Shown: positions 24,399-33,517, counted from the stretch's first letter. The stretch: 37,970 bases of DNA from Planctomycetota bacterium (GCA_002685965.1 NYZE01000056.1:1-37970); one strand, 5' to 3'. Notes: a model not told the origin generated them from the sequence alone. A program made the numbers and translations.

Positions 24399-24685
24399 CC
24401 GAAGGCGAGAAGGATCCACAAGAGCTCCTGCCGACAGGGATGTCGGTGGACTGGGCCGTCATTCCCAAGAAATCGCTCAGGTGGCTCGCGATTCAGTGCC
24501 TGGTCCTCGGGGCCGGAGTTGCCCTGACTTTTGGCAGCTACTTCGGCGCTGGCTGGGTCTGGGGCCTTCCCGTTGCGCTCGGGGTCATGTTCCTCGTTGC
24601 CCTGCGGATGCGTCGCCGCGAGTCGCAAGCTATTTCCAGGTTGCCGGGCTGCCCCAGGGAAGGCGACGGCGGTCTCTCGGTCTGA
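24395..24685 (+). CDS. Small two-helix membrane protein
   Basis: This 96-residue protein has two hydrophobic helices of about residues 28-48 and 51-69, followed by a basic RMRRRES stop-transfer region. Its ATG overlaps the stop of the previous membrane gene (ATGA). It is the last gene of the five-gene unit, and no function is recognisable. It may be an accessory of its neighbour. Confidence 0.7.
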   Translation: MTEGEKDPQELLPTGMSVDWAVIPKKSLRWLAIQCLVLGAGVALTFGSYFGAGWVWGLPVALGVMFLVALRMRRRESQAISRLPGCPREGDGGLSV

Positions 24686-24833
24686 CGGCGCGAACACCTC
24701 GGGCACGCGCTAACGCCGGTGCGCGACCAGCGTCCTTGCGCCGTTACGCTCAAACACCGTACAGGGCCGTTTGCCACAACTTGCCGATGTCATCCAGGTC
24801 GATCTGAACTGACTGGGGAAGGTGGCTCGGTTT

Positions 24834-25148
24834 CTACCGTAGCCGTAGTCGCTCGACGACCTCGCCAGTGAGGAAGTGGCGCGTCACGATCTCCTCGACA
24901 TCGTCGCGCGTCTTCGGCGAGTACCAGACACCCTCTGGATAGACGACGATGGTCGGCCCGACCTCACAGAAATCGAGGCAGCTGGTGCCGTTGACCCGAT
25001 TGCCTTCCGAGATGCCGTGGCGGCACAAGCTGTCCTTGAACCAGGCACGAATGAGGTTGCTGCCGCGCGCTGTGCAGCACCCGCGCGGATGGTCGTCGGC
25101 ACGTTCATTCTCGCAGACGAAGACGTGGATCGCGTAGCCTATGGTCAT
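24834..25148 (-). CDS. Thioredoxin-like [2Fe-2S] ferredoxin
   Basis: The 104-residue protein begins MTIGYAIHVFVCENER, the usual start of thioredoxin-fold [2Fe-2S] ferredoxins. Four cluster cysteines are recognisable: one in FVCENER, one or both in GCC, and the pair in CLDFCEVGP; the last segment continues as TIVVYPEGVWY. These proteins carry single electrons in the cytoplasm. The ATG at 25148 is chosen for this start; the longer open frame is antisense to the carboxypeptidase gene. Its start codon overlaps that of the divergent gene. The electron partner is unknown. Confidence 0.88.
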   Translation of the reverse strand: MTIGYAIHVFVCENERADDHPRGCCTARGSNLIRAWFKDSLCRHGISEGNRVNGTSCLDFCEVGPTIVVYPEGVWYSPKTRDDVEEIVTRHFLTGEVVERLRLR

Positions 25149-26775
25149 GTTGCGGCGGGTATCGTGCGCGGTCGGCGCGGTTTCGACAATCCTCTGGTTC
25201 GCGGGCTCGGTGATGGCCAATCCACAGCAGGCGGAGACCCAAGAGGCAAAGGCAATGGACGGGCCGAAGACAGTGGCCGAAGCGACGGGCTTCAAGAAGA
25301 CCTCGACGCATGTCGATGTGCTCGCCTTCCTCGACAAGTTGCGCGGGCTGCCGCAGGCGGCGCGGCTGCATCGCATGACGCTCGGCAAGAGTGTCGAGGG
25401 CCGCGAGCTGCCGCTCTTGGTCGTCGCCGAGCCGCCGCTGACTTCGCCTCAGGCCGTGCGCGAGAGCGGCAAGTTGCGCATCTTCGTCAACGCCAACATC
25501 CATGCCGGCGAGGTCGAGGGCAAAGAGGCCGTGCAGATGCTGTTGCGCGAAATAGCGCATGGCGGGCACGCCGACTTCCTGCGTCACGCCGTGCTGTTCT
25601 TCGTGCCGGTCTTCAACGCCGACGGCAACGAACGCTTCGATAAGCGCAATCGAGCGAGCCAAAACGGTCCTGACGGCGGCGTCGGCATCCGGCCCAACGC
25701 GGACGGGTACGACCTAAACCGTGACTTCATCAAGCTAGACACTCCCGAGGCGCGCGCGCTCGTGCGGGCCTTCGGCGTGTGGGATCCGCACGTCTTCATG
25801 GATCTGCACACGACTAACGGCTCACATCACGGCTATCACCTGACGTATGCGCCGTCGCTCGCGACCAACGTCGACCCGGCGCTGCGCGACTTCAATCGCA
25901 AGCTGTTCCTGCCGGACATTCGTCGAGAAACCAGCAAGCGGCATGCATTCCGCACCTACGACTACGGCAACTTCGCAGGCCGGGTTGAGCGCCGCTGGTC
26001 GACCTACGACCATCGTCCACGCTTTGGCACCAACTGCTTCGGTCTGCGCAACCGCATCGCCGTGTTGTCGGAGGCCTACAGTTGCATCTCGTTCGAAGAA
26101 CGGATCAAGGTGACGCGCGCCTTCGTGATCGAGACGATTCGTTCGGCGGTCGCACACCGTGCCAAGATCGTCGAGTTGACCGCGGCGGCGGACAAACGAG
26201 CCGAGCAGGGCGGGGTGACCTTCGGCTACGCGAGCCGCCTCGAGGATGCGTGGCAAGACGACGTCCTCGTCGGGAGCGTCAAGCGCGTACGCATCGAGGG
26301 CGCAGGTATACGCGTCGTCGCGAACCCGGATTTCGAGACCAAGCGCATGCCCGTGCAGGTGGCATTCGTGTCCGACAAGTCGCTCGACTTGCCGCAGGCA
26401 TGGGCGATCCAAGCGCCGAGCGAGCGGGCCATCGAAGCACTCACGATCCATGGCATCGCGTTCGAGCGGCTCAGCGAGCCACGAGAGGTCGGTGCCGAGG
26501 TGTTCGAGATCACCAAAGCAAGCACGGCTCGGCGGGAGTTCCAGAAGCACAACGAGCGCCGCTTCGAAGGCAAGTGGGTCGCCAAGCGCCTGCGGCTCGG
26601 CAAGGGCACGCTGCTCGTCAGTGCTCGCCACCGACTGGCGCGTCTCGCGGCGCAGCTCCTGGAGCCGCAGAGTGAGGACTCACTCGCGACCTGGAACTAC
26701 TTCGACGAAGACCTCTTCCCCGACGAGAAGAACCGCGTTCCGGACTTTCCGGTCATACGCGTGACCGGCGCGTGA
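25141..26775 (+). CDS. Secreted M14 family zinc carboxypeptidase
   Basis: The 544-residue product begins with a signal peptide (a basic start, then a hydrophobic stretch to VMANP). The M14 zinc site is visible as NIHAGEVEGKEA (HxxE) and, about 105 residues later, the third ligand in MDLHTTNGSHHGYH. A catalytic glutamate candidate lies in LSEAYS. M14 enzymes remove C-terminal residues from peptides or cut cell-wall peptides. The C-terminal third (VGSVKRVRIEGAGI onward) is not peptidase-like and may bind substrate. The start is ATG at 25141 or 25147. It ends two bases before a convergent gene. Confidence 0.88.
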   Translation: MVMLRRVSCAVGAVSTILWFAGSVMANPQQAETQEAKAMDGPKTVAEATGFKKTSTHVDVLAFLDKLRGLPQAARLHRMTLGKSVEGRELPLLVVAEPPLTSPQAVRESGKLRIFVNANIHAGEVEGKEAVQMLLREIAHGGHADFLRHAVLFFVPVFNADGNERFDKRNRASQNGPDGGVGIRPNADGYDLNRDFIKLDTPEARALVRAFGVWDPHVFMDLHTTNGSHHGYHLTYAPSLATNVDPALRDFNRKLFLPDIRRETSKRHAFRTYDYGNFAGRVERRWSTYDHRPRFGTNCFGLRNRIAVLSEAYSCISFEERIKVTRAFVIETIRSAVAHRAKIVELTAAADKRAEQGGVTFGYASRLEDAWQDDVLVGSVKRVRIEGAGIRVVANPDFETKRMPVQVAFVSDKSLDLPQAWAIQAPSERAIEALTIHGIAFERLSEPREVGAEVFEITKASTARREFQKHNERRFEGKWVAKRLRLGKGTLLVSARHRLARLAAQLLEPQSEDSLATWNYFDEDLFPDEKNRVPDFPVIRVTGA

Positions 26776-26777
26776 CC

Positions 26778-28022
26778 CTAACCGTCCTCGTGCTTGCGCA
26801 GCACGTAGCGGCGTGCGTGGAACTCCTTCTTGCGCACCCACTCAAGCACGAAGGAGGTGACCTTGGCTTCGAGCAGTTCCTCGATCTGGCGGAGTAGCGG
26901 TTGGTTGCCTTCGATAGGCATGCCGTTGAGCGTCGTGAGAATGTCGCCCTGCAGGAGCCCGAGCTTGTCGAGGGGCTTCGGGATCGGAAACAGCTTGAGG
27001 CCCTGCGCGTGCTTGGGCCCGAGCTTGCTCGGCACCGTAATGCTGACCATCTGGCCGAGGCGCTGGCGTCGCATGTGCTGCTTGCCGACCGTGATGATCT
27101 GCGTCCGATCGGCGCCCGGGTAGATCTCGCAGTAGCCGCCGCGCAGGCGGATGTCGGGGAACAGTCTGTTCAGGATGTGCTCGTAGTACGCGACGTGTTG
27201 GGCAGGGTTGTCAGGAAAGCGCGCGTCGGGCAGCAGCTGGGTCAGGAACGCCCGTGCGGCTTTCGTCAGCCGTTCGTTCTTCGAACGCAGTAGGTCAGGC
27301 AACCACTTCCTCATGACGCGTGCGGTGTAGGCACCCATCCTGGGGCGGGCTTTTGCGAGCAGCTCGAGCACCCCGAATGCTTGGATGCGATCGGTGTTGA
27401 TGGACGACCTGGTCAAGTCGATCCAAGGCTTGGCATCAAACACGTAGCGATAGCCGCTGTTGTCATCGTTACGCTGCGGCAGGTGCCGACGGATCAGCGT
27501 CATCGCATTGCGAGTGGCTTCGCGACGCACGCTCGATATCGGCTCGTACGGCAGGTAGTAGCAGAGGTGCATCGCGTTCTGCGCATCCGGAGCCAGCAAG
27601 CCGGCAAAAAAGCAGGCGCGGCGGCGCGCCGAACTGCGGTCCTCGCGGATTGCCCAGGCGAGCAGCGACGCGGTGCCGTGTTCGAAGCGCTTGACGATCG
27701 ATGTCTTCAGTTCCTTGAAGTGCTTCAGCGAGGTTGTTGGGCGCCCACGCTCATCGAAGCCACGGTCCTTCGCCGTGGACCACCGCTGCTGCAGGGTGTA
27801 GATGTCGCGCAGGATCCTGCGCACCTTGTCGTCCAGCTCGAGATCCACGGTCGGAGCCGCGAACCGGAAGGGCTTGGAGAACGGTTTCTCGGGCTTCTTC
27901 TTCGCCTGCCCTTTCTGGATCAGCCCAGGCTGCATCGGTCCGACCTTGTTCCCTGGCTGGGCCTGGCCGCTGACTGGGGTCGTCAGCAGGCCGAGGAGGA
28001 GCGTGCCCGGTAGAGTCTTCAC
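26778..28022 (-). CDS. Secreted HEAT-like protein with C-terminal PDZ domain
   Basis: This 414-residue protein starts with a short signal peptide (MKTLPGTLLLGLLTTPVSGQ). A Lys/Pro-rich linker leads to a helical region of about 55-270 with HEAT-like repeats (for example SSARRRACFFAGLLAPDAQN and RREATRNAMTLIRRHL). Residues of about 335-405 form a PDZ domain (PIPKPLDKLGLLQGDILTTLNGMPI), which usually binds C-termini of other proteins. No protease residues are present. It is convergent with the M14 gene. The role may be in binding or scaffold function in the envelope; substrate unknown. Confidence 0.8.
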   Translation of the reverse strand: MKTLPGTLLLGLLTTPVSGQAQPGNKVGPMQPGLIQKGQAKKKPEKPFSKPFRFAAPTVDLELDDKVRRILRDIYTLQQRWSTAKDRGFDERGRPTTSLKHFKELKTSIVKRFEHGTASLLAWAIREDRSSARRRACFFAGLLAPDAQNAMHLCYYLPYEPISSVRREATRNAMTLIRRHLPQRNDDNSGYRYVFDAKPWIDLTRSSINTDRIQAFGVLELLAKARPRMGAYTARVMRKWLPDLLRSKNERLTKAARAFLTQLLPDARFPDNPAQHVAYYEHILNRLFPDIRLRGGYCEIYPGADRTQIITVGKQHMRRQRLGQMVSITVPSKLGPKHAQGLKLFPIPKPLDKLGLLQGDILTTLNGMPIEGNQPLLRQIEELLEAKVTSFVLEWVRKKEFHARRYVLRKHEDG

Positions 28023-28103
28023 GCCACGAGCATAGACGGCGCCATAGCCCGCCGTAACGGCTCCCGAGGCCGTTCACCCAGTTTGCTCAAGGTAAGGAAC
28101 GGG

Positions 28104-28706
28104 TCAGGGTAGGAGGCAGAGGAGGCCGACCTGGCCAATGCCAATGATGGCTCCGAGCACGGCGCCGAGCGCGACGATGGCCCTGAGTTCGCGGCGCGCG
28201 ACGTCGAGGATGAGCTGTTCGAGGCGAGTGGTCGGGAAGGAGGCGACCTTTTCGGCCACGATCTTTGCCACGTCGAGGTGGTCGTCGAGGGCCTGCTCGA
28301 GGTGCCCAACCAGGAGGGCTTCCTGCTCGACCACCGCGTCGACGATGCCGCTGCGGATGCCCGAGAGTCGGTCCGGGGTCAGGAAGGCGCCGATCATCGG
28401 CATCGCGGCCAGTTCGCCGAGCTTCTTCTCCATCGCCGTTTCGATCAACTTCTCGACCATGGGCCTCAGGTCCATGTTTCCGAAGGCCCGGGCGATATCG
28501 CTGCTATCGACCAGGTGGTGACCGACGACCTCGCCGATCTTCCGCGCCAGGTCCGGTTGGCGCTTCGGGATGAGGCCGTGCAGGGTCAGGAAGCCGACCC
28601 GAATCGGCGAATGTGGCCGAAACAGCATCGACACGGCGATCGAGTTCGTGATCCAGCCAATGAGGGCGCCGAGGGCTGGAACTGCGATCCAAGTGGTCCA
28701 GTGCAT
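28104..28706 (-). CDS. DUF445 family membrane protein
   Basis: The 200-residue protein has the DUF445/YheB-type start: a hydrophobic helix with GALIGWITNSIAVSMLFRP, then GLIPKRQPDLARKIGEVVG. A soluble helical middle of about 60-165 and a C-terminal hydrophobic helix (ALGAVLGAIIGIGQVGLL) complete the fold. The function of the family is not established. Its ATG lies 25 bases from the divergent pyrK start, so the two may share regulation. Confidence 0.87.
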   Translation of the reverse strand: MHWTTWIAVPALGALIGWITNSIAVSMLFRPHSPIRVGFLTLHGLIPKRQPDLARKIGEVVGHHLVDSSDIARAFGNMDLRPMVEKLIETAMEKKLGELAAMPMIGAFLTPDRLSGIRSGIVDAVVEQEALLVGHLEQALDDHLDVAKIVAEKVASFPTTRLEQLILDVARRELRAIVALGAVLGAIIGIGQVGLLCLLP

Positions 28707-28731
28707 CTACCGCGTTCTATCATGCGACGGG

Positions 28732-29514
28732 ATGCAGACCAGGCTTCACAAGGTCTTGCGTGTGGAAGGGCTGACCGGAGCGAGCTACGTGCTTTGGTTG
28801 GAAGGGCCGTTTTCGGCCGAAATCGCACCGGGACAGTTCGCCATGTTGCGCACGGGTAGCGACTGGCCAGTGCTGCTGCCGCGTCCGTTCTCGTACTTCG
28901 ATGTCAGCGCCGCCGGCACGGCAGCGAGCTTCTTCGGCAAGGCGATCGGGCCCGGTACACGTGCGCTCGCGGCCGTCCGCGTCGGAGATGAAGTTTCCGT
29001 CTCGGGTCCGCTGGGCGGTGGCTTTCCGGCACCCGCGGATGGCGAACCCGAGCCCGTATGCATCGCCGGCGGCGTCGGCTTGGCTCCCTTCCTACTCTGG
29101 ACGAAGCAGCGTGCCACGACCGTTCTCTATGGCGGTGCCAACCGTGAAGCGATCGTCGCGATGGAGTCCTTTCCGGGCCAGACGACCTTCCATGTGGCGA
29201 CCGATGACGGCAGTCTCGGCTTCCACGGCAACGTCCTCGAACTCTACCGATCGTTGGTCGCGGCCGGCGAGGTCGACCAGCGCGCCCCGGTCTACTGCTG
29301 CGGACCTGATCCGATGATGGAAGCTGTTGCGGCCGATTGCGCCGAGCGCGGGGTCGCGTGCCGGGTCAGTCTCGAGACCTACATGGCTTGCGGTTATGGC
29401 GTCTGCAACGGCTGCAGCGTCGCGGTCGAGCCGGCCGAGCGCTTCGGCGGCAAGCCCTGGGCACGCTGCTGCATCCACGGTCCCGTCTTCGATGCGGCCG
29501 AGCTCAAATGGTGA
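28732..29514 (+). CDS. pyrK: Dihydroorotate dehydrogenase electron transfer subunit-like (PyrK)
   Basis: PyrK passes electrons from a PyrD-type dihydroorotate dehydrogenase to NAD+ through FAD and a [2Fe-2S] cluster. The 260-residue protein has the FAD motif RPFSYFD, the NAD-side CIAGGVGLAPFL, and a C-terminal cluster site seen as MACGYGVCNGCSVAVEP and later ARCCIHGPVF. The ATG at 28732 is chosen because the ferredoxin-reductase fold starts there; the open frame upstream is antisense to the DUF445 gene. No pyrD lies next to it, so the partner is encoded elsewhere, or it is a different flavoprotein reductase. It overlaps the next gene by seven bases. Confidence 0.87.
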   Translation: MQTRLHKVLRVEGLTGASYVLWLEGPFSAEIAPGQFAMLRTGSDWPVLLPRPFSYFDVSAAGTAASFFGKAIGPGTRALAAVRVGDEVSVSGPLGGGFPAPADGEPEPVCIAGGVGLAPFLLWTKQRATTVLYGGANREAIVAMESFPGQTTFHVATDDGSLGFHGNVLELYRSLVAAGEVDQRAPVYCCGPDPMMEAVAADCAERGVACRVSLETYMACGYGVCNGCSVAVEPAERFGGKPWARCCIHGPVFDAAELKW

Positions 29515-30794
29515 GACCAACTGAGCTGCTTGCGGAGATCGAGGGCTTTGCGCTGACGACGAAAGCGACTCTGTTCGCTGACAGCGCCGCGGCCGGTGGT
29601 TCGTCGGAGCAGTTGTCGGTTGGTGGAGTGCAGGTGCCGCGCATCACCAACGAGCTGTGGACCGCACGCCAACGACAAGGGCACTCGCTGCATGAGCTCT
29701 CCTACCGGGCTTGCTTCAAGGCCGAGTTGCCGCGCTTCTTCCTCGAGCGCCTGTCCGCGCCAGGTGATGTCGTCTTCGATCCGTTCATGGGTCGAGGCAC
29801 GACGTTGCTCGAAGCGGCCCTCTCGGGGCGAGTGCCCCATGGCAACGATGCCAATCCTCTCGCACGGACCCTGATCGAAGCACGTCTCGATCCCCCTGCC
29901 CTCGATGACATCGCCGAGCGGGTCACGGCGCTCGTGCGTGACTGCCGCGACCCCGGACCGGAGTCGGAGCAGCCGGAGCTCGACGTCTTCTACGAAGAGA
30001 GGACGCTCGGTGAGCTGCGCGCGCTGCGTCGCTGGTTTCTCGATCGCGATGCCGCGGGAGAACTCGACCGCGTCGACCGTTGGCTGCGCATGGTCTGCAC
30101 CAACCGGCTCACTGGGCACTCGTCGGGCTTCTTCTCGACCCGCACGATGCCGCCCAACCAGGCGGTCGGCGTTGACGCGCAGCGCAGGATCAACCTGCGG
30201 CTGGGGCTGGTGCCGCCGCGCCGCGACATCGCCGCGATCGTGATCAAGAAGAGCCGCGTCCTGCTGCGTGATGTCGATGCCGCGGTGCTCGCAACGCTGA
30301 ATCGGGTCGCGGAACGGGCGCGCATCTTGATTGGAGACGCGGCCAGCCTGCCGACAATCAAGGATGGGAGCGTGCAGTGCACGGTCACCTCGCCGCCCTT
30401 CCTGAACGTCGTCAACTACGCCAAGGACAACTGGCTGCGCTGCTGGTTCAACGGCGTGGATGCTGCGGCGATAGGTAGAGGCATCACGATGTCGTCGAGC
30501 CTCGCGAACTGGTGCACCTTCCTAGAGGGCGTCTTCGCCGAGCTGTATCGCGTGACCAGGCCGGGCGGCTGGGTCGTGTTCGAGGTCGGTGAAGTGCGCC
30601 GCGGCGAGTTGTGCCTCGAAGAGCCGGTGTTGCCGGTCGCTGCCGCCGCCGGATTCGAGCCGGTCGGCGTGGTCGTCCACGCGCAACAGTTCACCAAGAC
30701 AGCGAACTGCTGGGGCGTCGCGAACAACACCAAGGGAACCAACACCAATCGACTCGTGCTATTGCGCCGTCCGAACCATGCGACGACGCGGTGA
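29508..30794 (+). CDS. Solitary DNA adenine/cytosine-N4 methyltransferase
   Basis: The 428-residue protein has the amino-methyltransferase motifs: DVVFDPFMGRGTTLLEAAL (motif I, S-adenosylmethionine binding) near residue 90, and VTSPPFLNVVNYAKD (motif IV, TSPPF) near residue 300. Motif I comes before motif IV, and about 200 residues between them probably recognise the target. A closing GGWVVFEVGEV strand follows. It transfers methyl groups to exocyclic amines in DNA, or possibly RNA. ATG at 29508 or GTG at 29511 overlaps the pyrK stop. No restriction gene is next to it, so it may be an epigenetic methylase. Confidence 0.82.
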   Translation: MVRPTELLAEIEGFALTTKATLFADSAAAGGSSEQLSVGGVQVPRITNELWTARQRQGHSLHELSYRACFKAELPRFFLERLSAPGDVVFDPFMGRGTTLLEAALSGRVPHGNDANPLARTLIEARLDPPALDDIAERVTALVRDCRDPGPESEQPELDVFYEERTLGELRALRRWFLDRDAAGELDRVDRWLRMVCTNRLTGHSSGFFSTRTMPPNQAVGVDAQRRINLRLGLVPPRRDIAAIVIKKSRVLLRDVDAAVLATLNRVAERARILIGDAASLPTIKDGSVQCTVTSPPFLNVVNYAKDNWLRCWFNGVDAAAIGRGITMSSSLANWCTFLEGVFAELYRVTRPGGWVVFEVGEVRRGELCLEEPVLPVAAAAGFEPVGVVVHAQQFTKTANCWGVANNTKGTNTNRLVLLRRPNHATTR

Positions 30795-31638
30795 AGCACG
30801 CCGGATCGATGTGCTCTCACTCCAAGAGTTCGAGCGCTCGTTGGACAGCGACAAGCTGCGCCATCCGTCGCAGCTGTTTCTCTACAACCAGTTGGCGGTC
30901 GAGCACGATCGATTGACCCGTGGCTCTGGTGATCCGAGCGGGCGCTTCTATGGGTGCCGCGACGCCGACGGTCTCGATTGCATTGCCTTCTTCAGTAGCA
31001 CGCGTTCCCTGGTCCTCGGCCCTGGCAGCGCGGAGTCCGGGACGGCGTTCCGTCGCATCGCGCTCGGCAAGGAGCGCGGCTTTCGCATCTTGATCGGGCC
31101 GCCGGAACCAACCACGGCCTTGCTCGAGGGGCTGGGTTCGAAGGCACGCATCGACCTCGATCGATCGCAGCCGTTTCTATGCACCGAGGCGCCGTTGGTG
31201 GAGCCGATCGAGGCGCGGCTGGCAACGCTGCAGGACACGGCGTGGCTCGTCCGGGCAAGCCTGCAACTGAATGAGGAGGACTTGCTCATCTCGGCCAAGA
31301 CCGTCGATCTGGAGTTGCTGCGCACGCGCATCGAACAACGGATCGGCGAGAGCCGGACCTGGCTCGTGGACGCGGGCGGGCGCCCCGCGGCCAAACTGGA
31401 GATCGGCAACGAAGGGCCAGCCGGCGCGCTGATCGAGGGCGTCTTTACCGAACCGAGCCACCGGAGCACCGGGCTCGCACGGCGTCTCGTCGCCGAGGTC
31501 AGCCGCAGGCTCCTGCAAGAGAGCCCGCGCGTTGGTCTACACGTCGGCCGCTCGAACGAACCGGCGATCCGCGCCTATCGCGCTGCCGGATTCGTGGAGG
31601 TTGCCGACCTGCGGCTTGCCCTGCTCCTGTGGAAGTAG
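30778..31638 (+). CDS. GNAT family acetyltransferase with N-terminal extra domain
   Basis: The C-terminal part of this 286-residue protein is a GNAT fold. VFTEPSHRSTGLARRLVAEV carries the acetyl-CoA loop (R/Q-x-x-G-x-A/G), and LHVGRSNEPAIRAYRAAGFVEV is the typical final helix and strand. The first 150 or so residues form another domain with an FYGCRDADGLDCIAFFSS strand, as in DUF4081-type acetyltransferases. Substrate unknown. The ATG at 30778 lies inside the end of the methyltransferase gene (17-base overlap). Confidence 0.82.
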   Translation: MRRRGEARRIDVLSLQEFERSLDSDKLRHPSQLFLYNQLAVEHDRLTRGSGDPSGRFYGCRDADGLDCIAFFSSTRSLVLGPGSAESGTAFRRIALGKERGFRILIGPPEPTTALLEGLGSKARIDLDRSQPFLCTEAPLVEPIEARLATLQDTAWLVRASLQLNEEDLLISAKTVDLELLRTRIEQRIGESRTWLVDAGGRPAAKLEIGNEGPAGALIEGVFTEPSHRSTGLARRLVAEVSRRLLQESPRVGLHVGRSNEPAIRAYRAAGFVEVADLRLALLLWK

Positions 31639-31833
31639 CGCTCAACGGTCCGGCCGCGGCGCCAGGGCTTTCGGCTGTTCGGCCTCGGCCGTAAGCCGTC
31701 ACAGCTTGGACCGTGATTGCTCGAGGTGCTTCCGGCGTGTTCGGGATGCCATCGGACCTTGGCCGTCATCCAGCGTGCTGGTCAAGATCGCGCGAGAGCG
31801 GCGTCGATGAGGAGGTTCATAGGGGAGACGCCT

Positions 31834-31841
31834 GGGGGAGG
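31834..31841 (+). promoter_or_regulatory. Ribosome binding site deciding the lipoprotein start
   Basis: GGGGGAGG lies five bases before the GTG at 31847 and supports that start for the small lipoprotein. Confidence 0.6.
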
Positions 31842-31846
31842 CGGAT

Positions 31847-32128
31847 GTGATCCAGTTTCAGACAATCCGACACGGCTCGGCTTTGCTGCCGCTGCTCGTC
31901 GGAGTAGCGCTAACCGCATGCAGTCGCACGGAGCCGGCAACGCTAAACGTCTCTCTGTCATCCGTCCCCGCGGATCCGCAGGACCTCTTTCGCACCAGCT
32001 TCGCCAAGCTGATGTCGAAGCGCGCGACTCTGCGCGGTCTTGCGGCCGAGGTTGTCGGCGAAGACAAGCTTCCCTGGAAGCGTCGCGGGTCCAGGTGGCA
32101 CTTCGTTCCGGCAGGGGTCCAGCGTTGA
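31847..32128 (+). CDS. Small lipoprotein
   Basis: The 93-residue product has a lipoprotein signal: a basic start, the hydrophobic stretch ALLPLLVGVALTAC, and the lipobox LTAC at about residues 22-25. The mature part is about 69 residues with no recognised fold (VPADPQDLFRTSFAKLMSK, then a basic RRGSRWHFVP end). The GTG start has a strong ribosome binding site five bases upstream. The stop overlaps the TTG start of the HEAT protein gene (TTGA), which places it at the head of the pseudopilin operon. Confidence 0.72.
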   Translation: MIQFQTIRHGSALLPLLVGVALTACSRTEPATLNVSLSSVPADPQDLFRTSFAKLMSKRATLRGLAAEVVGEDKLPWKRRGSRWHFVPAGVQR

Positions 32129-33420
32129 GATCCAAGCTCAAGCTCTCGTTTTTGGAAGGAGCCTCGCTCGGCGCCCTGGTTGGTGCTGGGCTCTGCGTGC
32201 TCTTCATCATCTGCATGATCTTCCTGCGCGAACCAGTCCAGAAGTCGGCGAGGAAGAAGAGCAAGAAGGTCGTCGATGTCGGCCTTGGCGGTGAGCGTCG
32301 CGTTCGAATCACCGAGCGCAAGAGCTACGGACCAACGTCTGCCGAGGACGTTGCGGCCGCCAACCTCGAGAGCCTGCTCAAGGACCTGCGCAAAGCGCGT
32401 AATCCTGGGCAGCGCGCGATCATCGTCACCAAGGTCCAGCGGCGATTCGACGAGTTGAGCCCGCCGTTGCTGGACATCCTCGGTACGGAGGAACATCACC
32501 TTCTGCTGCCGGCCATCTTCCTGGCGAGCGCGCTCAAACAAGAAGACGCTGTTTCGCCGCTGACTCATCTCACGCAGTCAGGCCCACTCAAGATCCAAGT
32601 GGCTGCGCTCATCGGCGCGCACGCGATCGAGCCGTGGTCCGAGGGTGAGCTCTTGGCCTTCCTCAACTCGACCCAGGTGCCCAAGCTCGTGGCGGTTCTC
32701 GAACTCCTCGCGCAGCGCAAGTCACGTCCGCTGGCGGCCATCTTCGAGATGCTCGCCTATCCCGACCAACGGGTGCGCAGCGCGGCGGTGCGTGCGGTGC
32801 CGAGGCTGCAGGCAGACAGCGAACCGCTGCTGTGGCTGTGCAAGCGCGTGCAGAAGTCCAAGGGAAAGGCAGCGGTCGCGGCGGTCCTTGCGATCGGACG
32901 CGCCGGTGTGCCGGAGGGGTCGGAAGAGTGCCTGGTCGAGAGGTTCAGCAGCCGCGATTGGCGCGTGCGACGAGCTGCACTCAATGCCATCGCCAACATG
33001 GGCAGACCGATCTCGAACCCGGAATGCGTGCTGTCGATCCTGCGTGGCAAGGACCTCCCGCTCAAGGAAGGCGCTTGTGCATTCATCGCGCTCGAACGGA
33101 CACGCACTCTCCCCGTCGACAAGCTGCGCGCGATGGTGCCCAATCTGCATCCACTGCTACGCATGTTTGCGGCGCGTTGTCTCGTTGCGGCCGGTGACAA
33201 GAGTGCAGTTCCCGTTCTGATCGACTTGCTCAGCACACAGGAGTCGGTCGACGTCGACGACGAGGCAGCGGTTTGTGCGCGCGAGAGCGCGCACCAGATC
33301 TTGACCGAGATCTGCAATAAAGATCTCGGCACCGACGTGGAACCTTGGCAGCGATGGCACCGCAAGCTCGCGTCTCTCGCGCCACGCGACCTTCGACTGG
33401 CAGCTCCGACGTTTTGGTAG
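32125..33420 (+). CDS. Membrane-anchored HEAT-repeat protein
   Basis: The 431-residue product has one N-terminal transmembrane helix of about 11-35 (GASLGALVGAGLCVLFIICMIF), a basic KKSKK linker, then about 350 residues of helical repeats. HEAT/PBS-like units are visible, for example DQRVRSAAVRAVPRL, DWRVRRAALNAIANM and LRMFAARCLVAAGD. It is probably a protein-binding scaffold facing the periplasm. The TTG start is inferred from the overlap with the lipoprotein stop and from the leader-like basic start. It precedes the prepilin genes by about 100 bases. Confidence 0.78.
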   Translation: MRSKLKLSFLEGASLGALVGAGLCVLFIICMIFLREPVQKSARKKSKKVVDVGLGGERRVRITERKSYGPTSAEDVAAANLESLLKDLRKARNPGQRAIIVTKVQRRFDELSPPLLDILGTEEHHLLLPAIFLASALKQEDAVSPLTHLTQSGPLKIQVAALIGAHAIEPWSEGELLAFLNSTQVPKLVAVLELLAQRKSRPLAAIFEMLAYPDQRVRSAAVRAVPRLQADSEPLLWLCKRVQKSKGKAAVAAVLAIGRAGVPEGSEECLVERFSSRDWRVRRAALNAIANMGRPISNPECVLSILRGKDLPLKEGACAFIALERTRTLPVDKLRAMVPNLHPLLRMFAARCLVAAGDKSAVPVLIDLLSTQESVDVDDEAAVCARESAHQILTEICNKDLGTDVEPWQRWHRKLASLAPRDLRLAAPTFW

Positions 33421-33517
33421 TAGGCACTTTGCAGGTTGTATGATGATTCCGTATATGCGCCGTCGTGTCCTTGGGGAAGGGCTGTACGTGTCGCCAATTC
33501 GAATCAAGTTTGCGTTT

